This document shows positions 54,348 to 64,000 of a stretch of 64,000 nt of DNA, piece after piece (the stretch's first letter is position 1; every line of letters begins with the position of its first letter). The notes below the pieces were generated by a model. The model did no database searches. It worked only from the letters and a program-made list of their open reading frames with translations, and was not told where the DNA came from. The stretch comes from Heliopora coerulea (taxonomy: Eukaryota > Cnidaria > Anthozoa > Scleralcyonacea > Helioporidae), in the NCBI GenBank assembly GCA_030142905.1, contig JASJOG010000297.1:1-64000 (forward strand). Direction: 5' to 3'. A program made the translations under genes and the position numbers.

Positions 54348-54665
54348 TATTTCAGGATTCCATATAACCTTAAATCGACTTTCCAACAGACAGAAGTATC
54401 TTGCGTAATAAAAATTTTATTATCCCTAGTGAATAGTAGAATGGTGTTAATAGTCGTCTGTTGGCAGTGCAGAATGCCCCTTGATGCAAATGGTTGCGTA
54501 TCTACGCTAATGAATGTCAGTTACTATGCAAAAATGGTAATTGAAAGCGACAGAAGCGTTAATGAATGTCGATTAAATAAAATGAATGTCTTTTTATGTT
54601 AACGAGTTTAAGGTTGGCGTTAATGATAGAATATTTCCTGGTAATGAACAGCAAAAGGTGTATTT
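54348..54665 (+). repeat. Unit C of the complex repeat, right part
   Basis: Continues unit C after the mariner: TTTCAGGATTCCATATAACC, then AATGCCCCTTGATGCAAATG, ending AATGAACAGCAAAAGGTGTA, colinear with unit B. Confidence 0.85.
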
Positions 54666-55850
54666 AAATCTGGATGTTAGCCAAGGACCACTCCTTTATA
54701 TTTGGTTTCCGATTTGATACAGTAACTTTTCCTAAAATCAAAAACAAAAATATTTGAAACTTTGTTTAAAATTATGATATTTCAAGGAGATTATGATAAA
54801 TGCGTGATGAGTTTTTAATGTTTTACATTTATATTTATTACATTTATATGAATATTCCTTATTCTTAATCTAGTTAACAAACAAACCAACCACAAACTTC
54901 CTATGCGTACACGAACTATCAAAATTTAAAGACCCATTTTTTAAGAAAAAGTCCTAGACAAGCTTTTCAAAATCAGAGTCTCAGTTTGTCGAGGCGACTA
55001 CCATCCGAATAAGAAAGAAGTGGCACTGACAGGCAAAGTGCGCATTGGACAAGAACGAAAATGTCGTCTTTTCGGTCAGAAATCGCCTATTGCGCGTATT
55101 ATAACATACTTTGTGTCCTAAATGTATCTTTAACCCTATCTGGACGGGGGGGACAAATCGGCCACCCATGTGGTTCTTTATTATATCTCGTCACTTGATG
55201 AACAAAATGACATCAAAATAGGTGAACTTCCTCAAATTCTATGACCAACATTTTCATATGTAGTTTTAGACCATATCTGCCCAGCTGTCTCCATGGTAAC
55301 TACAAGTTGAACGGTCCCTTTTTTACTTTCTAAAGGAAGTAAAATAAATGTAATTTTATCCGACAAAATCTCAGAAATACTTGTTCGAATTCAATGCTAG
55401 TTCAAAAGGAAATATCTTCTATTAAAAAAACACAGTTTTGTTAGATCCAAAAACTGTCATTTTTTGTTTAAGGGTTCAATATGACGTCATCTCCTCTCGT
55501 CTTGACGCCATCATAAAGGCGAGTTTTTCTCAGCAGCATGTATGTAAGGAAGATCAAAAAAACCTTGCAAATAGCAGAAACCTAAAACTGGGAAGGGGTG
55601 CCAAGCAATAGTGACGTGAAATAAGCGAATAGAAATGTATGGGACGGAGGTTAATTTCTTTTTTAAACGGAAAAAATGGCATTTTTTTAAGCCCACACAG
55701 GGTTGGATAGTTCCAGGTTCCTTTCAAAGTAGCAGTTTTGTCATAATATATTTAGACCTGCTACTATGATGTAAACTCTCCGAAGAAGTTTACATGTTTA
55801 GCGACAAGAAGCCAAAGCCTAACGACAATTTGAAAAAATTCAAGATAAAA
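54666..55850. other. Non-coding, nothing recognised
   Basis: AT-rich. Short frames without domains. Confidence 0.45.
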
Positions 55851-55851
55851 C

Positions 55852-55920
55852 ATAAAACATTTAGAACCATCATCAGACCTATTGGTCTGATGATGGTTTT
55901 GAAATAAAACCGAAATTTTA
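55852..55920 (+). other. Hairpin plus ACCGAAA motif of a possible PLE end
   Basis: AACCATCATCAGACC and GGTCTGATGATGGTT form a perfect 15 bp stem. The second strand contains CTGATGA, followed by GGTTTT, GAAAT, AAAACC, GAAA. This is close to a hammerhead core, but one extra base lies after CTGATGA and no matching stem I/III partner was found. Confidence 0.45.
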
Positions 55921-56964
55921 CAAATTCAACTTTCGTCTTGATTTTGACTTGTATTAAGAATTTTCAAGATATTCCTCTTCGGAATACGTTTTAGAGACAA
56001 AACATAAGATGATACTATATATTCTACATTCATTTAAGTGAGTGGCTCATTTATGCCTATTTGGCTGGACATTCACATTTATTTTAAGATTGGGGTTCGC
56101 ACCTGGGAAATATGCTTCCCTGCAGTTTCCTTGCACTTATTTAGCCTGGTGCTGGAATAACAAAAACATATCACATCCCTGTTTTCTACTTCTAAATTGC
56201 AATATGCTGCCCTGTTTTGTAATCATTATACCTCAGATTAATTCTCCAAAGACTAGTTAGACTGGAAGTGTTTAAAAAAAAAGAGAAAAAAGAAAAAAAA
56301 ATTTCTTTCTTGACCTAACCAATTCAAAGTTGAGCTCTGGTCTACTACAGATGTGGGATTTTATTCACTTCGTCTTCATTTACTAAACTTTGTCCCACAA
56401 TCATTATATTTTGTAGTTCGTCCTCTGAACTCCCTTTTCCACTAGAATGAACCATTTTCTCGAAATATCTCGATTACAACACCATCGACATCGAAGCACT
56501 GGAGAATACACTGCTTAATATATATTAATAAAAGCCGTGTCAGAAATCCTTCCATACATGCACGCGTGCGCGGTACTACCTGAACACCTTATTCATAAAC
56601 CATAAAAAGATGTTAATTTACCAAGTGTGAAAATGAAGGATTGCTCAGCCTCTATTGTGATTGATTTTTTTTCTTTTTTTCTTTAATATTTTTTTTTAAT
56701 GCGAAAGGAAATCATCTGTAATCTGCTTCTAGTTTGCTGATCCTGCTCTACGATCGCGAAGGATCCCTACGATTTACCACGACACGTTTTTGTTAATGTG
56801 TTGGAAGTCACCCTTGTTCTATACTGCATTCATTGTTTTATGCGTGGTGTGAAGATAAAAGAATAATTTTTCCCAACATTAAGAAATTTCAGATGATAAT
56901 GGTAATAATAGTAATAATAACAGTGACAATAATAATGGTAATGATAATGCGGGCCCGTAGAAAG
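55921..56964. other. Non-coding, with simple-sequence DNA
   Basis: A-rich run at 56270-56300 and T-rich run at 56660-56700. AAT/GTAATAATA repeats begin at ~56895. No gene. Confidence 0.5.
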
Positions 56965-57060
56965 TTGAGATTTATTCAACTGTCTTTAGTTGAGTGGTGT
57001 GCGAGAGGTAATGAAAATAGTAATAATAATAATAACAATACTACTACTACTAATAATAAT
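56965..57060 (+). mobile_element. 3' end of the 0.8 kb retroposon followed by (AAT)n
   Basis: About 50 bp match the retroposon tail (AACTGTCTTTAGTTGAGTGG, then TGTGCGAGAGGTAATG), then imperfect AAT/ACT repeats. Confidence 0.6.
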
Positions 57061-57381
57061 AGCAAACCAGATATAGTTGTTGTGGAGAAAGAAGAAAAGA
57101 AATGTTTAATTGGTGACATTGTCATCCTTGATGATAAAAATATTGGAGTGAAAGAAGAGGAGAAGGTTCAGAAGTATGACTAGCTAAAACGGGGAATTAA
57201 AGAGTTGTGGTCAATGAAGAGGATAGATGTATTACCGGTAGTTATCGGGACACTTCGTGCTGTGAGCAAGAAGCTGGAAAAATGGATAGGTAGGTTAGGA
57301 ATAAAACTTAGTATAGAACATCTCCAGAAGACTTCGATCTTCCGAACAGCTAGAATATTAAGAAAGACTCTAGAAAGTTGA
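57061..57381 (+). pseudogene. LINE endonuclease tail fragment
   Basis: Begins directly after the (AAT)n: KPDIVVVEKEEKKCLIGDIV, EEEKVQKYD, one in-frame TAG (57181-57183), then LKRGIKELWSMKRIDVLPVV and LGIKLSIEHLQKTS, ending at TGA (57379-57381). Closely related to the LINE ORF at 11.3-11.7 kb. Confidence 0.8.
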
Positions 57382-58806
57382 ATGGACCAATGTCAACCTA
57401 AAAAAATCCCCTAAAACTGAATAGAAAAAGGTCGGTTAAAATGACGATGAAAAGAAATATTTTCTCAATTTTAAGATTTTATCGAGAAAACGTAAGTACA
57501 AGGAAGAAGAGTAAATGCTTTCTTTTTATGTAAAAGAAAAACGACGTAAGAATCATCACCAGTTACAGTTTCCTGTAACGTGCATGTATGTTCCTGTTTA
57601 TACTGATAAGATAAAACCAGCTTTATCTACATATTTGAAGTGACAATGAGCGTTGACGGATCAAGGAATGTGATTATTCTGATAGCATAATCGGATTATG
57701 ATCACTTTTTAACGAGGAAAAAAATACGCTTTGTTGGAACTTAATTGATAAGAAAAACGAATTAAGGTAAGAATGTGTTGTTGCTAGTCTCTTCAAGATA
57801 ACAAACCGTCCATAGCATTTAAGATAACTAACAATACTATAAACAATTAAAAATGTTAGCACATGTAGTGCGTTTACTGAAAGAAAGACAATGGTAAGAG
57901 TACCCTCATAAAAACATGATGAGATTACCATTTATTCTATTCTTCGTACAATTCTCTTAACCAGAAATTTACGAAACTATTCACTTGTAGGAGAGATATC
58001 TTTTTAATGAAGCAAAATGGGAGGAAGATAATAAAACAATACGTGGTCTGTTTTCTAGTTAAACAAGTTGAAGAAAAATATTATTTGCTTAAGGCAGTTA
58101 TGAAAACTCAGCTTTTGAGTGGTCTGTCTAATGCAAGGGCGTTATTGTCTCTTAGCTTCAGGGAGAGCAATGGTCGGTGGAAGATATTAAGAACGGATTA
58201 GACAACCAAAGATTAATCATTGACTTTTAACGGAAAAACATGACGAGATTTAGAGAGATAAAGTGAGCGAAATTTTGATATTTGAAGGTTTAGAGAAGAG
58301 TTTAGAAAGAGATTAAGAAAAATATTTAAAAAGAAAGAGATTTAGACAGTATTTTAGATAGCGTTATCGTGAAAACATGGTATACAGGAAGATCAAGGCA
58401 AAAATATGTGATAGAGTTTCATAAAAAGACAAAAGCGTGGATTGAAGACTACTTGTGGGTTTGGCATGTTGACTTTAAAGAAGACGAACGTAAGTGTTCA
58501 TAATCTGCTTAGCGAGAAGGCCGTCACATTAAATTCATTTTGCCGCTGTGTTTAACATGAGTGGATTGTTGACTCGTTTTAACATGGGGAAGTGCAATCA
58601 TCGTGGGAAACTATTAACTTAAAAGAGAAAAGGAGTTGACAAGTAACGAGAAAAGGACTAGAGAAATGACTTATCAATATGGTCCGTTTACTTCAAAGAA
58701 ACGGAAGATAAACGTTTTCTGTTTAAAGTGATTTTAGAACACTGCTATTTTGTGGGATGTGCTTATTTTAACTGAAAGAAAATTTTCGAATTTGACAATC
58801 ATACGC
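57382..58806. other. Non-coding, nothing recognised
   Basis: AT-rich. A 64-codon frame at 58007-58201 is unrecognised. Confidence 0.45.
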
Positions 58807-58988
58807 TTTACCCCTTTCCGTATCGGAAGTCTCCCCTGGATGAATATAGTCGTCCGACGTTAACCAGACTAAAGTGGTGCGATACGTACCTAATAAGCAA
58901 AGAGTTACGGAGATAGTCATTAGCCATTTTCAACTGGAGGTCTGCCCTTGAAGAATAAAATTGTCAGGCGTTCGCCAAAATAAAATGG
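58807..58988. repeat. Dispersed ~50 bp motif, copies 3 and 4
   Basis: 58807-58875 (CCCCTTTCCGTATCGGAAGT, then CTCCCCTGGATGAATATAGT and CGTCCGACGTTAACCAGACT) and 58937-58988 (GTCTGCCCTTGAAGAATAAA, then TTGTCAGGCGTTCGCC) are diverged relatives of 25407-25480 and 40571-40620. Confidence 0.5.
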
Positions 58989-59024
58989 TCGCGTAGGTTC
59001 TCAGAAGGCAAAAGGTTAGAGGTC

Positions 59025-59130
59025 CAACTAGGAGGAGTTGAGAAAACGGTAACTCTTGGGTTCCCGGCTGCTAATCGAATTGACGACCTTACGAATCTAG
59101 TGTAGTGCGCTGCCTCATGCGCTACGACAG
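59025..59130 (-). other. Weak tRNA-like (SINE-type) segment
   Basis: The minus strand carries GTAGCGCATGAGGCAGCGCA (A-box-like) and, ~45 bp later, GTCAATTCGATTAGC (poor B box). Suggestive only. Confidence 0.25.
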
Positions 59131-59266
59131 CTGTTGCCCAAAGAATATTCACGATTTATGTATAGTTTGACACAAAAGATAACAAGTGGATAAAGCTGCA
59201 TTTCATTTGTCTCCAAATACGTGAATTAATCAAAAAACTTCAAGTAAACGACAAAATTTTTAATTG

Positions 59267-59313
59267 CAGACGTATTTCGGCGAAGACTTATGCCATTTTC
59301 AGCACAAGTGATA
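59267..59313 (-). other. Hairpin plus GCCGAAATACGTC motif of a PLE-type end
   Basis: The minus strand reads CTGAAAATGGCATAAGTCTT, then CGCCGAAATACGTC, ~40 bp after a CTTATATAAAC. The arrangement parallels the PLE end at ~45.0 kb. No PLE ORF remains nearby. Confidence 0.4.
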
Positions 59314-59534
59314 ATAGATTGTTACAAGCGATGTTTATATAAGACAACCTAATTCAAATACGAGGCTATGACTAATCTAATATAAAATTCAGTAGGTGTG
59401 ACATACTAAGGTAGTTATTATGACAAAGGTATTTCTCGTCTGGAGGAAGCGCTGACGGACAGAAACAAGGTATAGAATTGCTGTTTACAGCGTAAGGTCA
59501 ATATTAATTATAGCGAAGAGCAGAAAGGATGAAT

Positions 59535-59745
59535 TAAATGGTTGGGTGTTTCCTACAATCCATTTTAGTGGTAAAATTTCTTTTCTCTACGAGTTCTCTG
59601 AAATGTGCAATGTCTGTTGAAACGTTTCCTGGCGGGATGACGGACTCCAGTAGCCTGCTAAGGCGGCTAAGACCCCCTCCACTGTCCTTAATTGGGTGGT
59701 GCGCGAGTTGTAATAATGATAATAATAATAATAAGGGGAAGTAAT
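59535..59745 (+). mobile_element. 5'-truncated copy of the 0.8 kb retroposon
   Basis: Matches the last ~190 bp of the unit (GTGTTTCCTACAATCCATTT to GGTGGTGCGCGAGTTGTAAT) and ends in ~25 bp of AAT repeats, after which LINE sequence starts. Confidence 0.75.
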
Positions 59746-59749
59746 ACAA

Positions 59750-60853
59750 AATGACAAGTTTAAATTGGTGTGGGATTCTTCCCAAGACCCAATCATTAAG
59801 AGAAGATGATGTATGTAGATAACTAAGGATGTTGGAAGCAGATGAGATAAAACGTGAAGATATGAAAAAAGTTAAGACTGGAATACAAAAGAAGAGTAAG
59901 GAAAGTGCTACAGTTCAAACTGAATAAAGGAAGTATGATAAAGGCAATCAACACTGTAGTATCACTATTAAGATATACAGCTCCTTTTGATGAATGGAGA
60001 AGAGATGAATTGAAAGAAAGAGATAGAATGACAAGGAAGATGATGGCAATGAACAGAGCTTTACAGCTAAGAAATTGTATCTGCCGATTGTATTTGCCGA
60101 GGAAAAGAGGTGGACGAGGATTAATTGGAGTCGAGGATTATGTTGATTTGGCAATCCTGGGACTTGAAGATTATATACGTCAGAGTGTAGAAAGGTTGAT
60201 AGTAGGAGGCTGAGGGAGTGATATGCTGGAACGAGAGAGCGGTGAACAGTTCAGGAAAAGAAAGCTAGGAGAGAGAAAAAGGGGATGGAGAGAAAAACCA
60301 CTACATGGACATCATATAGGACAATTGGAAAGTATTAGAGGTGAAGTATAGTGGTTGTTGTTGAAGGCTTGAAGGATGAAGAAAGAAATTGAAAGATTGC
60401 TTGTGGCTGCACAAGACCAAGAACTTAGGACAAATGTGATCAAAAAGCAAATAGATAAGACCCAGAAAGAGGGTAAATGTTGAATGTTTAAGAAAGAAGA
60501 GGAAACAATTACCCATATCATGTGTCAATGTAGAGAAAAAAGCAGGAATACTTCGCGAGAGCTCTACACGGAAAAAAATTATTTATAAAATGAAGCAAAG
60601 TGGTATGATCATGAACTGGAAAGTGTAAAGGAAAATGAAAATGGCAAGACTTTGTGGCATTTTACAATTGAAACGGATCACGTCATTCAAGCGTGGAGAC
60701 CGTATATTGTGGTGATGAATAAGTGAAGAAGAACATGTGATAGGAAAATTTAAATAAAGGAAGGAGAGAAAATTGAGAAAATCCAGGATTTAGCCAGAGA
60801 AACTGGTAAATTATGGAACTTAAGGGTTAAAGTAATCTCTGTAGTAATTGCAT
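59750..60853 (+). pseudogene. R4-like LINE fragment, RT C-terminus to endonuclease, cut by hAT
   Basis: Decayed coding sequence: MIKAINTVVSLLRYTAPFDE, then RLYLPRKRGGRGLIGVEDYV (shared with RLYLPRKKGGRGLI in the 8.1-11.8 kb LINE); a zinc-knuckle relic ITHIMCQCREKSRN; HFTIETDHVIQAWRPYIVV; and IEKIQDLARETGKLWNLRVK up to VIAC, where hAT sequence begins (60855). Several stops interrupt it. It starts after an (AAT)n tract. Confidence 0.7.
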
Positions 60854-60854
60854 G

Positions 60855-63800
60855 CAGTGGCGTAGCCAGCGTTATCTGGCTGGGAGGGCACACAGGGGCA
60901 CAACATCTTAAAGGGGGGGGGGACCAACAGGAAGGTTGAACCAAGACTCCCGCACCCTTTTTTATTAGTTGTCAGTCATTTTACCAATACATATGCTCTA
61001 AAAAAGTGAACCAACATGCTCTTTATGTTCTTAAAAATAGTTGGAAGTAGTACAGAATTGCTCCAGCTAATTTTAAAGTTTGGAAACATACATATCAGAT
61101 TCGAAAGAAAAGAAGCTCTTTTGCCTTTTGGCCAAGTTCAAAGGCATTTCAATGTAAATTTAGGGTTCATTTTGTTTCTTTTGGGCCTACCGTGCAGTCA
61201 GATGTTGGTAAAATAAATATCTTAGTGACCTCAAATGACAAATTTGTATTAAGGAGTATCTCTTTTATCTAGCAACCTGGAAGTCCAAGTTAAAAAAATA
61301 GTATTACAAACGTTTGGTTAAGAATAATATACAACAATTCAGAATAGTTGTATTTTTCTATTATTGTGATTTCTTGCAAAGATGTCGACAAACCATGTTT
61401 AGGTTTTTGGCCCTCCTAGGATGAATTCCAAGAATACCCAGCGAAGACAATCTTGTGTCGCAGATACTGTTGCGCAGATAACTTTTTATGTGTCTAAGGG
61501 AAGAGAAGCTTCTTTCACAGGATGCTGAAGTTGGAGGAAGAACCAAAGCTATTTTTATCAATCTACACACATCAGAAAAAGCTTCTTTATAAGGATCCAT
61601 GAATGCTGAGAGTTCCATAAGACTCTTCATATCAGTTACTTCTGTTTTCTGCCTTATCAACCTTTGTGCTTGCTTCAGTGCAGTTTCTAAGAAGGAAGTA
61701 TTGTCAAGGTATTGTTCAGCCATTGGCATCAGTATCTCCAAGTCAAGGAAATTTGAACTCTGGGGTTCAAGCGCAGATATTGCTTTAAGCAAAGTCTTGT
61801 TTGACTGGCTGAACCTAAAACCTAGTTCCACAAGAAATTTATCTAGGACTTGATAGTACACATTGGTGCAGTAAAAACGTTCAAGGGAATCAGTTTCATC
61901 GGGAGTTTCACGTTGACTAGAGCTTTCTAGGATATAGGTACCATCAAGATTTCTCGAAGGCCTTGAGATTCTTTTCTGGGTTGGTTTTTCGACAGGGATA
62001 TCTAATTTTTGACGGATATTTTCAGCCTTTGACCAGGTCGAATGCCAAGCTGTTTCACTTCTTTCACTTTCTTATGTCATCTTCTACACTTTGAACCATA
62101 TCAGCAGCAGCTGACAAGTTCAGTGAAGGTGATTGTAGTGCATCTGAAAGTAACTTGGTTTTCCTGAGAATAACGTTAAACATGACAAGACAAATTATCA
62201 TGCTATGCTTAAGATTGTTCAATAGAGACTCAGCCTTTTGAGCACGCTTGCCTGTGTGTTCATCAGCAATAACTTCAAGTGCACCAACTATTGCTTCCAG
62301 AGTGTCTTCTGTTACAGCACAAGACATATATTGACAACTCCATCTAGTGTCGCTTAATCTTTTAGCTTTTTAACTAGTGTGTCTGAATACAGTTCCTTCT
62401 GTTTTGTTACAAACAGTTCATGGGCACATGAGAAGACATAAAGTTATAGAGTTCTTCGAGAAAACTGAAGACTTTATCAGCAAGTTTAACAGACTTCACT
62501 GCATCAACAATCACTAGATTGAGTCTGTGATTACAACAGTGTACATACACAGCATTAGGAGCATCTTCATGAAACAATGACTGAACTCCATTATAGATAC
62601 CACTCATGACTGAAGTACCATCATATGTCTGGCCAACACAGTCCTTTTAATCAATGTTACATGACTTAAGAACCTGGACAAGCTGCTCTTTCAAATAATT
62701 TGCATTTAGTTCTTTGGAAAAATCTTCAAAAAATCTTCATGGATATTATTATTATGCAAATATCGTGCAACCAGGGACATTTGCTCCTTCCCACTGACAT
62801 CTTTGCTCTCATCAACAATTACAGAAAATTCTTTGCAATCCTTTGGCTCATTACATATTTCTTTTCGTACCATATCTGCTAGGATGTCCAGTATTTCATT
62901 TTGAATGCTTGGACTTGTATATTTTAAAGACTGAATCCCAGTCAATCTTTGCTTCACAAAGTAACTTGGTTTTCCAATAACTTGGTAACTTTCTAAAGTA
63001 ACTTGGTTTTCTAATAACAAAGTGACGAAACGTTAGTTCCTCATTAAAGTATTTTTCAAAGTATCCTGATAGGTTTGAGATATGGGCTTCCTCAAAATTA
63101 TTTGCTGGGCAATAATCTTCATTACTAGTCATCAATCTCACTGACATGTTCTAGTATTTCGAGGAAGTTATGGCGATTAGTACTGTCATTGTCTTCTTTG
63201 TGACTACGCTGAGCAATTTTCTGTCTGGCCGTCAAAGACAATATTTTACCAATCTCCTTTATATAATATAGGTTTTCTTTCATTTGTTTCTCACGAGCTG
63301 AAACCAATGCCATGTCAACCGTTTTCCTTGCTTGATTGTGACTCTTAAAGTCTTGCAAGCACAGAAGGAGGATTTGTGGATGTCACTCCTCTCATGTTGG
63401 GACAGCCCAGAACCTGTTCCCGTGGCTTTTTCCCACTGCCTAAAGCCAGAAACTGTAAAAACTGTCTCTGACATGGACTTCCCAGCAGGTGCAAACATTC
63501 TGAAACAGAAACAGAATGCAGCATCCCGAGTAACTGAATATTCCAACCAAGAGTGTATGTCATACCAGGAAGAACAGAAACACCTTCTCTTGTTACCAAA
63601 TAGTGTGCTAAGAAAATTAGCCAACCTGGGTCTTCGTGGATCATCAATTCGTCCCTTGCTTAAATCATCAGGACCAGGAGCTTTGAAGGAAGAATCGCTT
63701 GCAGATAAGTTACTGGTTTCAGTGTGAGTATTGTCAAAATCCCCTGCACAAGTTTCTGAATCTTCATCCACTTCTGAATAGCTGCTTTCGTCAAAATCTA

Positions 63801-64000
63801 ACCAGTCATCTTCACTGCAAGTGTTTTTACCAATTTGTGTATTTTGTAGATTTTTTCTATTTTTTTTACAAGAGGTCTCTTGTGTTCTTGTGTTACGCCT
63901 GGTCTTTTTCCGAAGAAATATGCAATTCCCTTCTGCATTATCTGATCGAATTCGAGCTTGAAAGAATTATTTTTGAGCCCGCATTTTTGCTGGTCAGCTG
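60855..64000. mobile_element. hAT transposon (ZMYM1-like), right end beyond window
   Basis: The left terminus CAGTGGCGTAGCCAGC is a typical hAT-type end, preceded by ATTGCATG, a candidate 8 bp target duplication. The right terminus is not in the window. Between lie ~3 kb of minus-strand hAT transposase sequence. Confidence 0.7.
61361..63938 (-). pseudogene. hAT transposase with TTF-type zinc finger and hATC domain, broken
   Basis: Read from 63938 (MQKGIAYFFGK) leftwards with frameshifts near 63900, 63350, 63130, 63020 and 62640-62340. An N-terminal TTF-type finger region (RRPRLANFLSTLFGNKRRCF, then RDAAFCFCFRMF); FSVIVDESKDVSGKEQMSLV (RNase H-like catalytic block with Asp-Glu); NAVYVHCCNHRLNLVIVDAV (conserved C-H); and a C-terminal dimerisation domain ALVLPPTSASCERSFSSLRH, then IKSYLRNSICDTRL. 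This is the ZMYM1/DUF4371 type of hAT. A small tandem duplication (AAGTAACTTGGTTTTC, 62960-63015) is part of the decay. Confidence 0.8.

Noticed and set aside
55852..55920. Bona fide hammerhead ribozyme
   Set aside because: CTGATGA and GAAA boxes are present, but an extra base precedes stem II and no stem I/III partner could be drawn. Kept only as a motif.

Overview
The window looks like nuclear DNA from an invertebrate animal, most likely an anthozoan cnidarian (stony coral or sea anemone). It is AT-rich, has spliceosomal introns with GT/AG borders and (AAT)n microsatellites, and is crowded with metazoan transposon families: Kolobok, PIF/Harbinger, Tc1/mariner, hAT, Penelope-like, R4/R2-type LINEs and Polinton-like remnants. 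The taxon is an inference from this mix and from recalled similarity to cnidarian proteins. No search was run. Only one gene looks like an ordinary host gene: a type II membrane protein with a short collagen-like stalk (23.86-24.92 kb, minus strand).

Layout. 0-2.4 kb: a PHD-finger fragment, then a Penelope-like element (PLE) arranged head-to-head as a ~570 bp inverted repeat. 2.4-6.9 kb: non-coding DNA with small MITE-like elements. 6.9-15 kb: a cluster of R4/Dong-like LINE sequence and a separate ~0.8 kb non-autonomous retroposon, each piece abutting an (AAT)n tract, plus a pogo/Tigger-like non-autonomous transposon. 15.63-20.11 kb: a structurally complete Kolobok transposon (TTAA target duplication, ~205 bp terminal inverted repeats). 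It holds an uninterrupted six-exon THAP transposase gene and a convergent gene for a P2X7-type cysteine-rich 'ballast' domain protein. 20-26.5 kb: SINE-like elements, a palindromic repeat field, a PLE relic and the collagen-like gene. 26.5-36.9 kb: decayed Polinton/Maverick-like sequence (two protein-primed DNA polymerase B relics, a major capsid protein relic, other fragments), in which an intact 3.6 kb Harbinger transposon sits. 37-42.4 kb: nothing convincingly coding. 42.47-47.63 kb: a second, decayed Harbinger with a PLE inside it and a 157 bp tandem triplication across their junction. 49.8-54.7 kb: a small TA-flanked element and an inverted/tandem repeat carrying a mariner. 56.6-60.85 kb: more LINE and retroposon fragments. 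60.86-64.0 kb: a decayed hAT (ZMYM1-like) inserted in a LINE and running off the window.

Most coding capacity therefore belongs to mobile elements. Two DNA transposons (Kolobok at 15.6 kb, Harbinger at 30.7 kb) keep intact termini, target duplications and uninterrupted gene pairs and may have moved recently. The others are relics. The observations most worth a second look are the P2X7-ballast-like gene inside the Kolobok, the serial insertion of LINE/retroposon pieces at (AAT)n tracts, and the similar hairpin-plus-CGAAA motif near several unrelated PLE relics.
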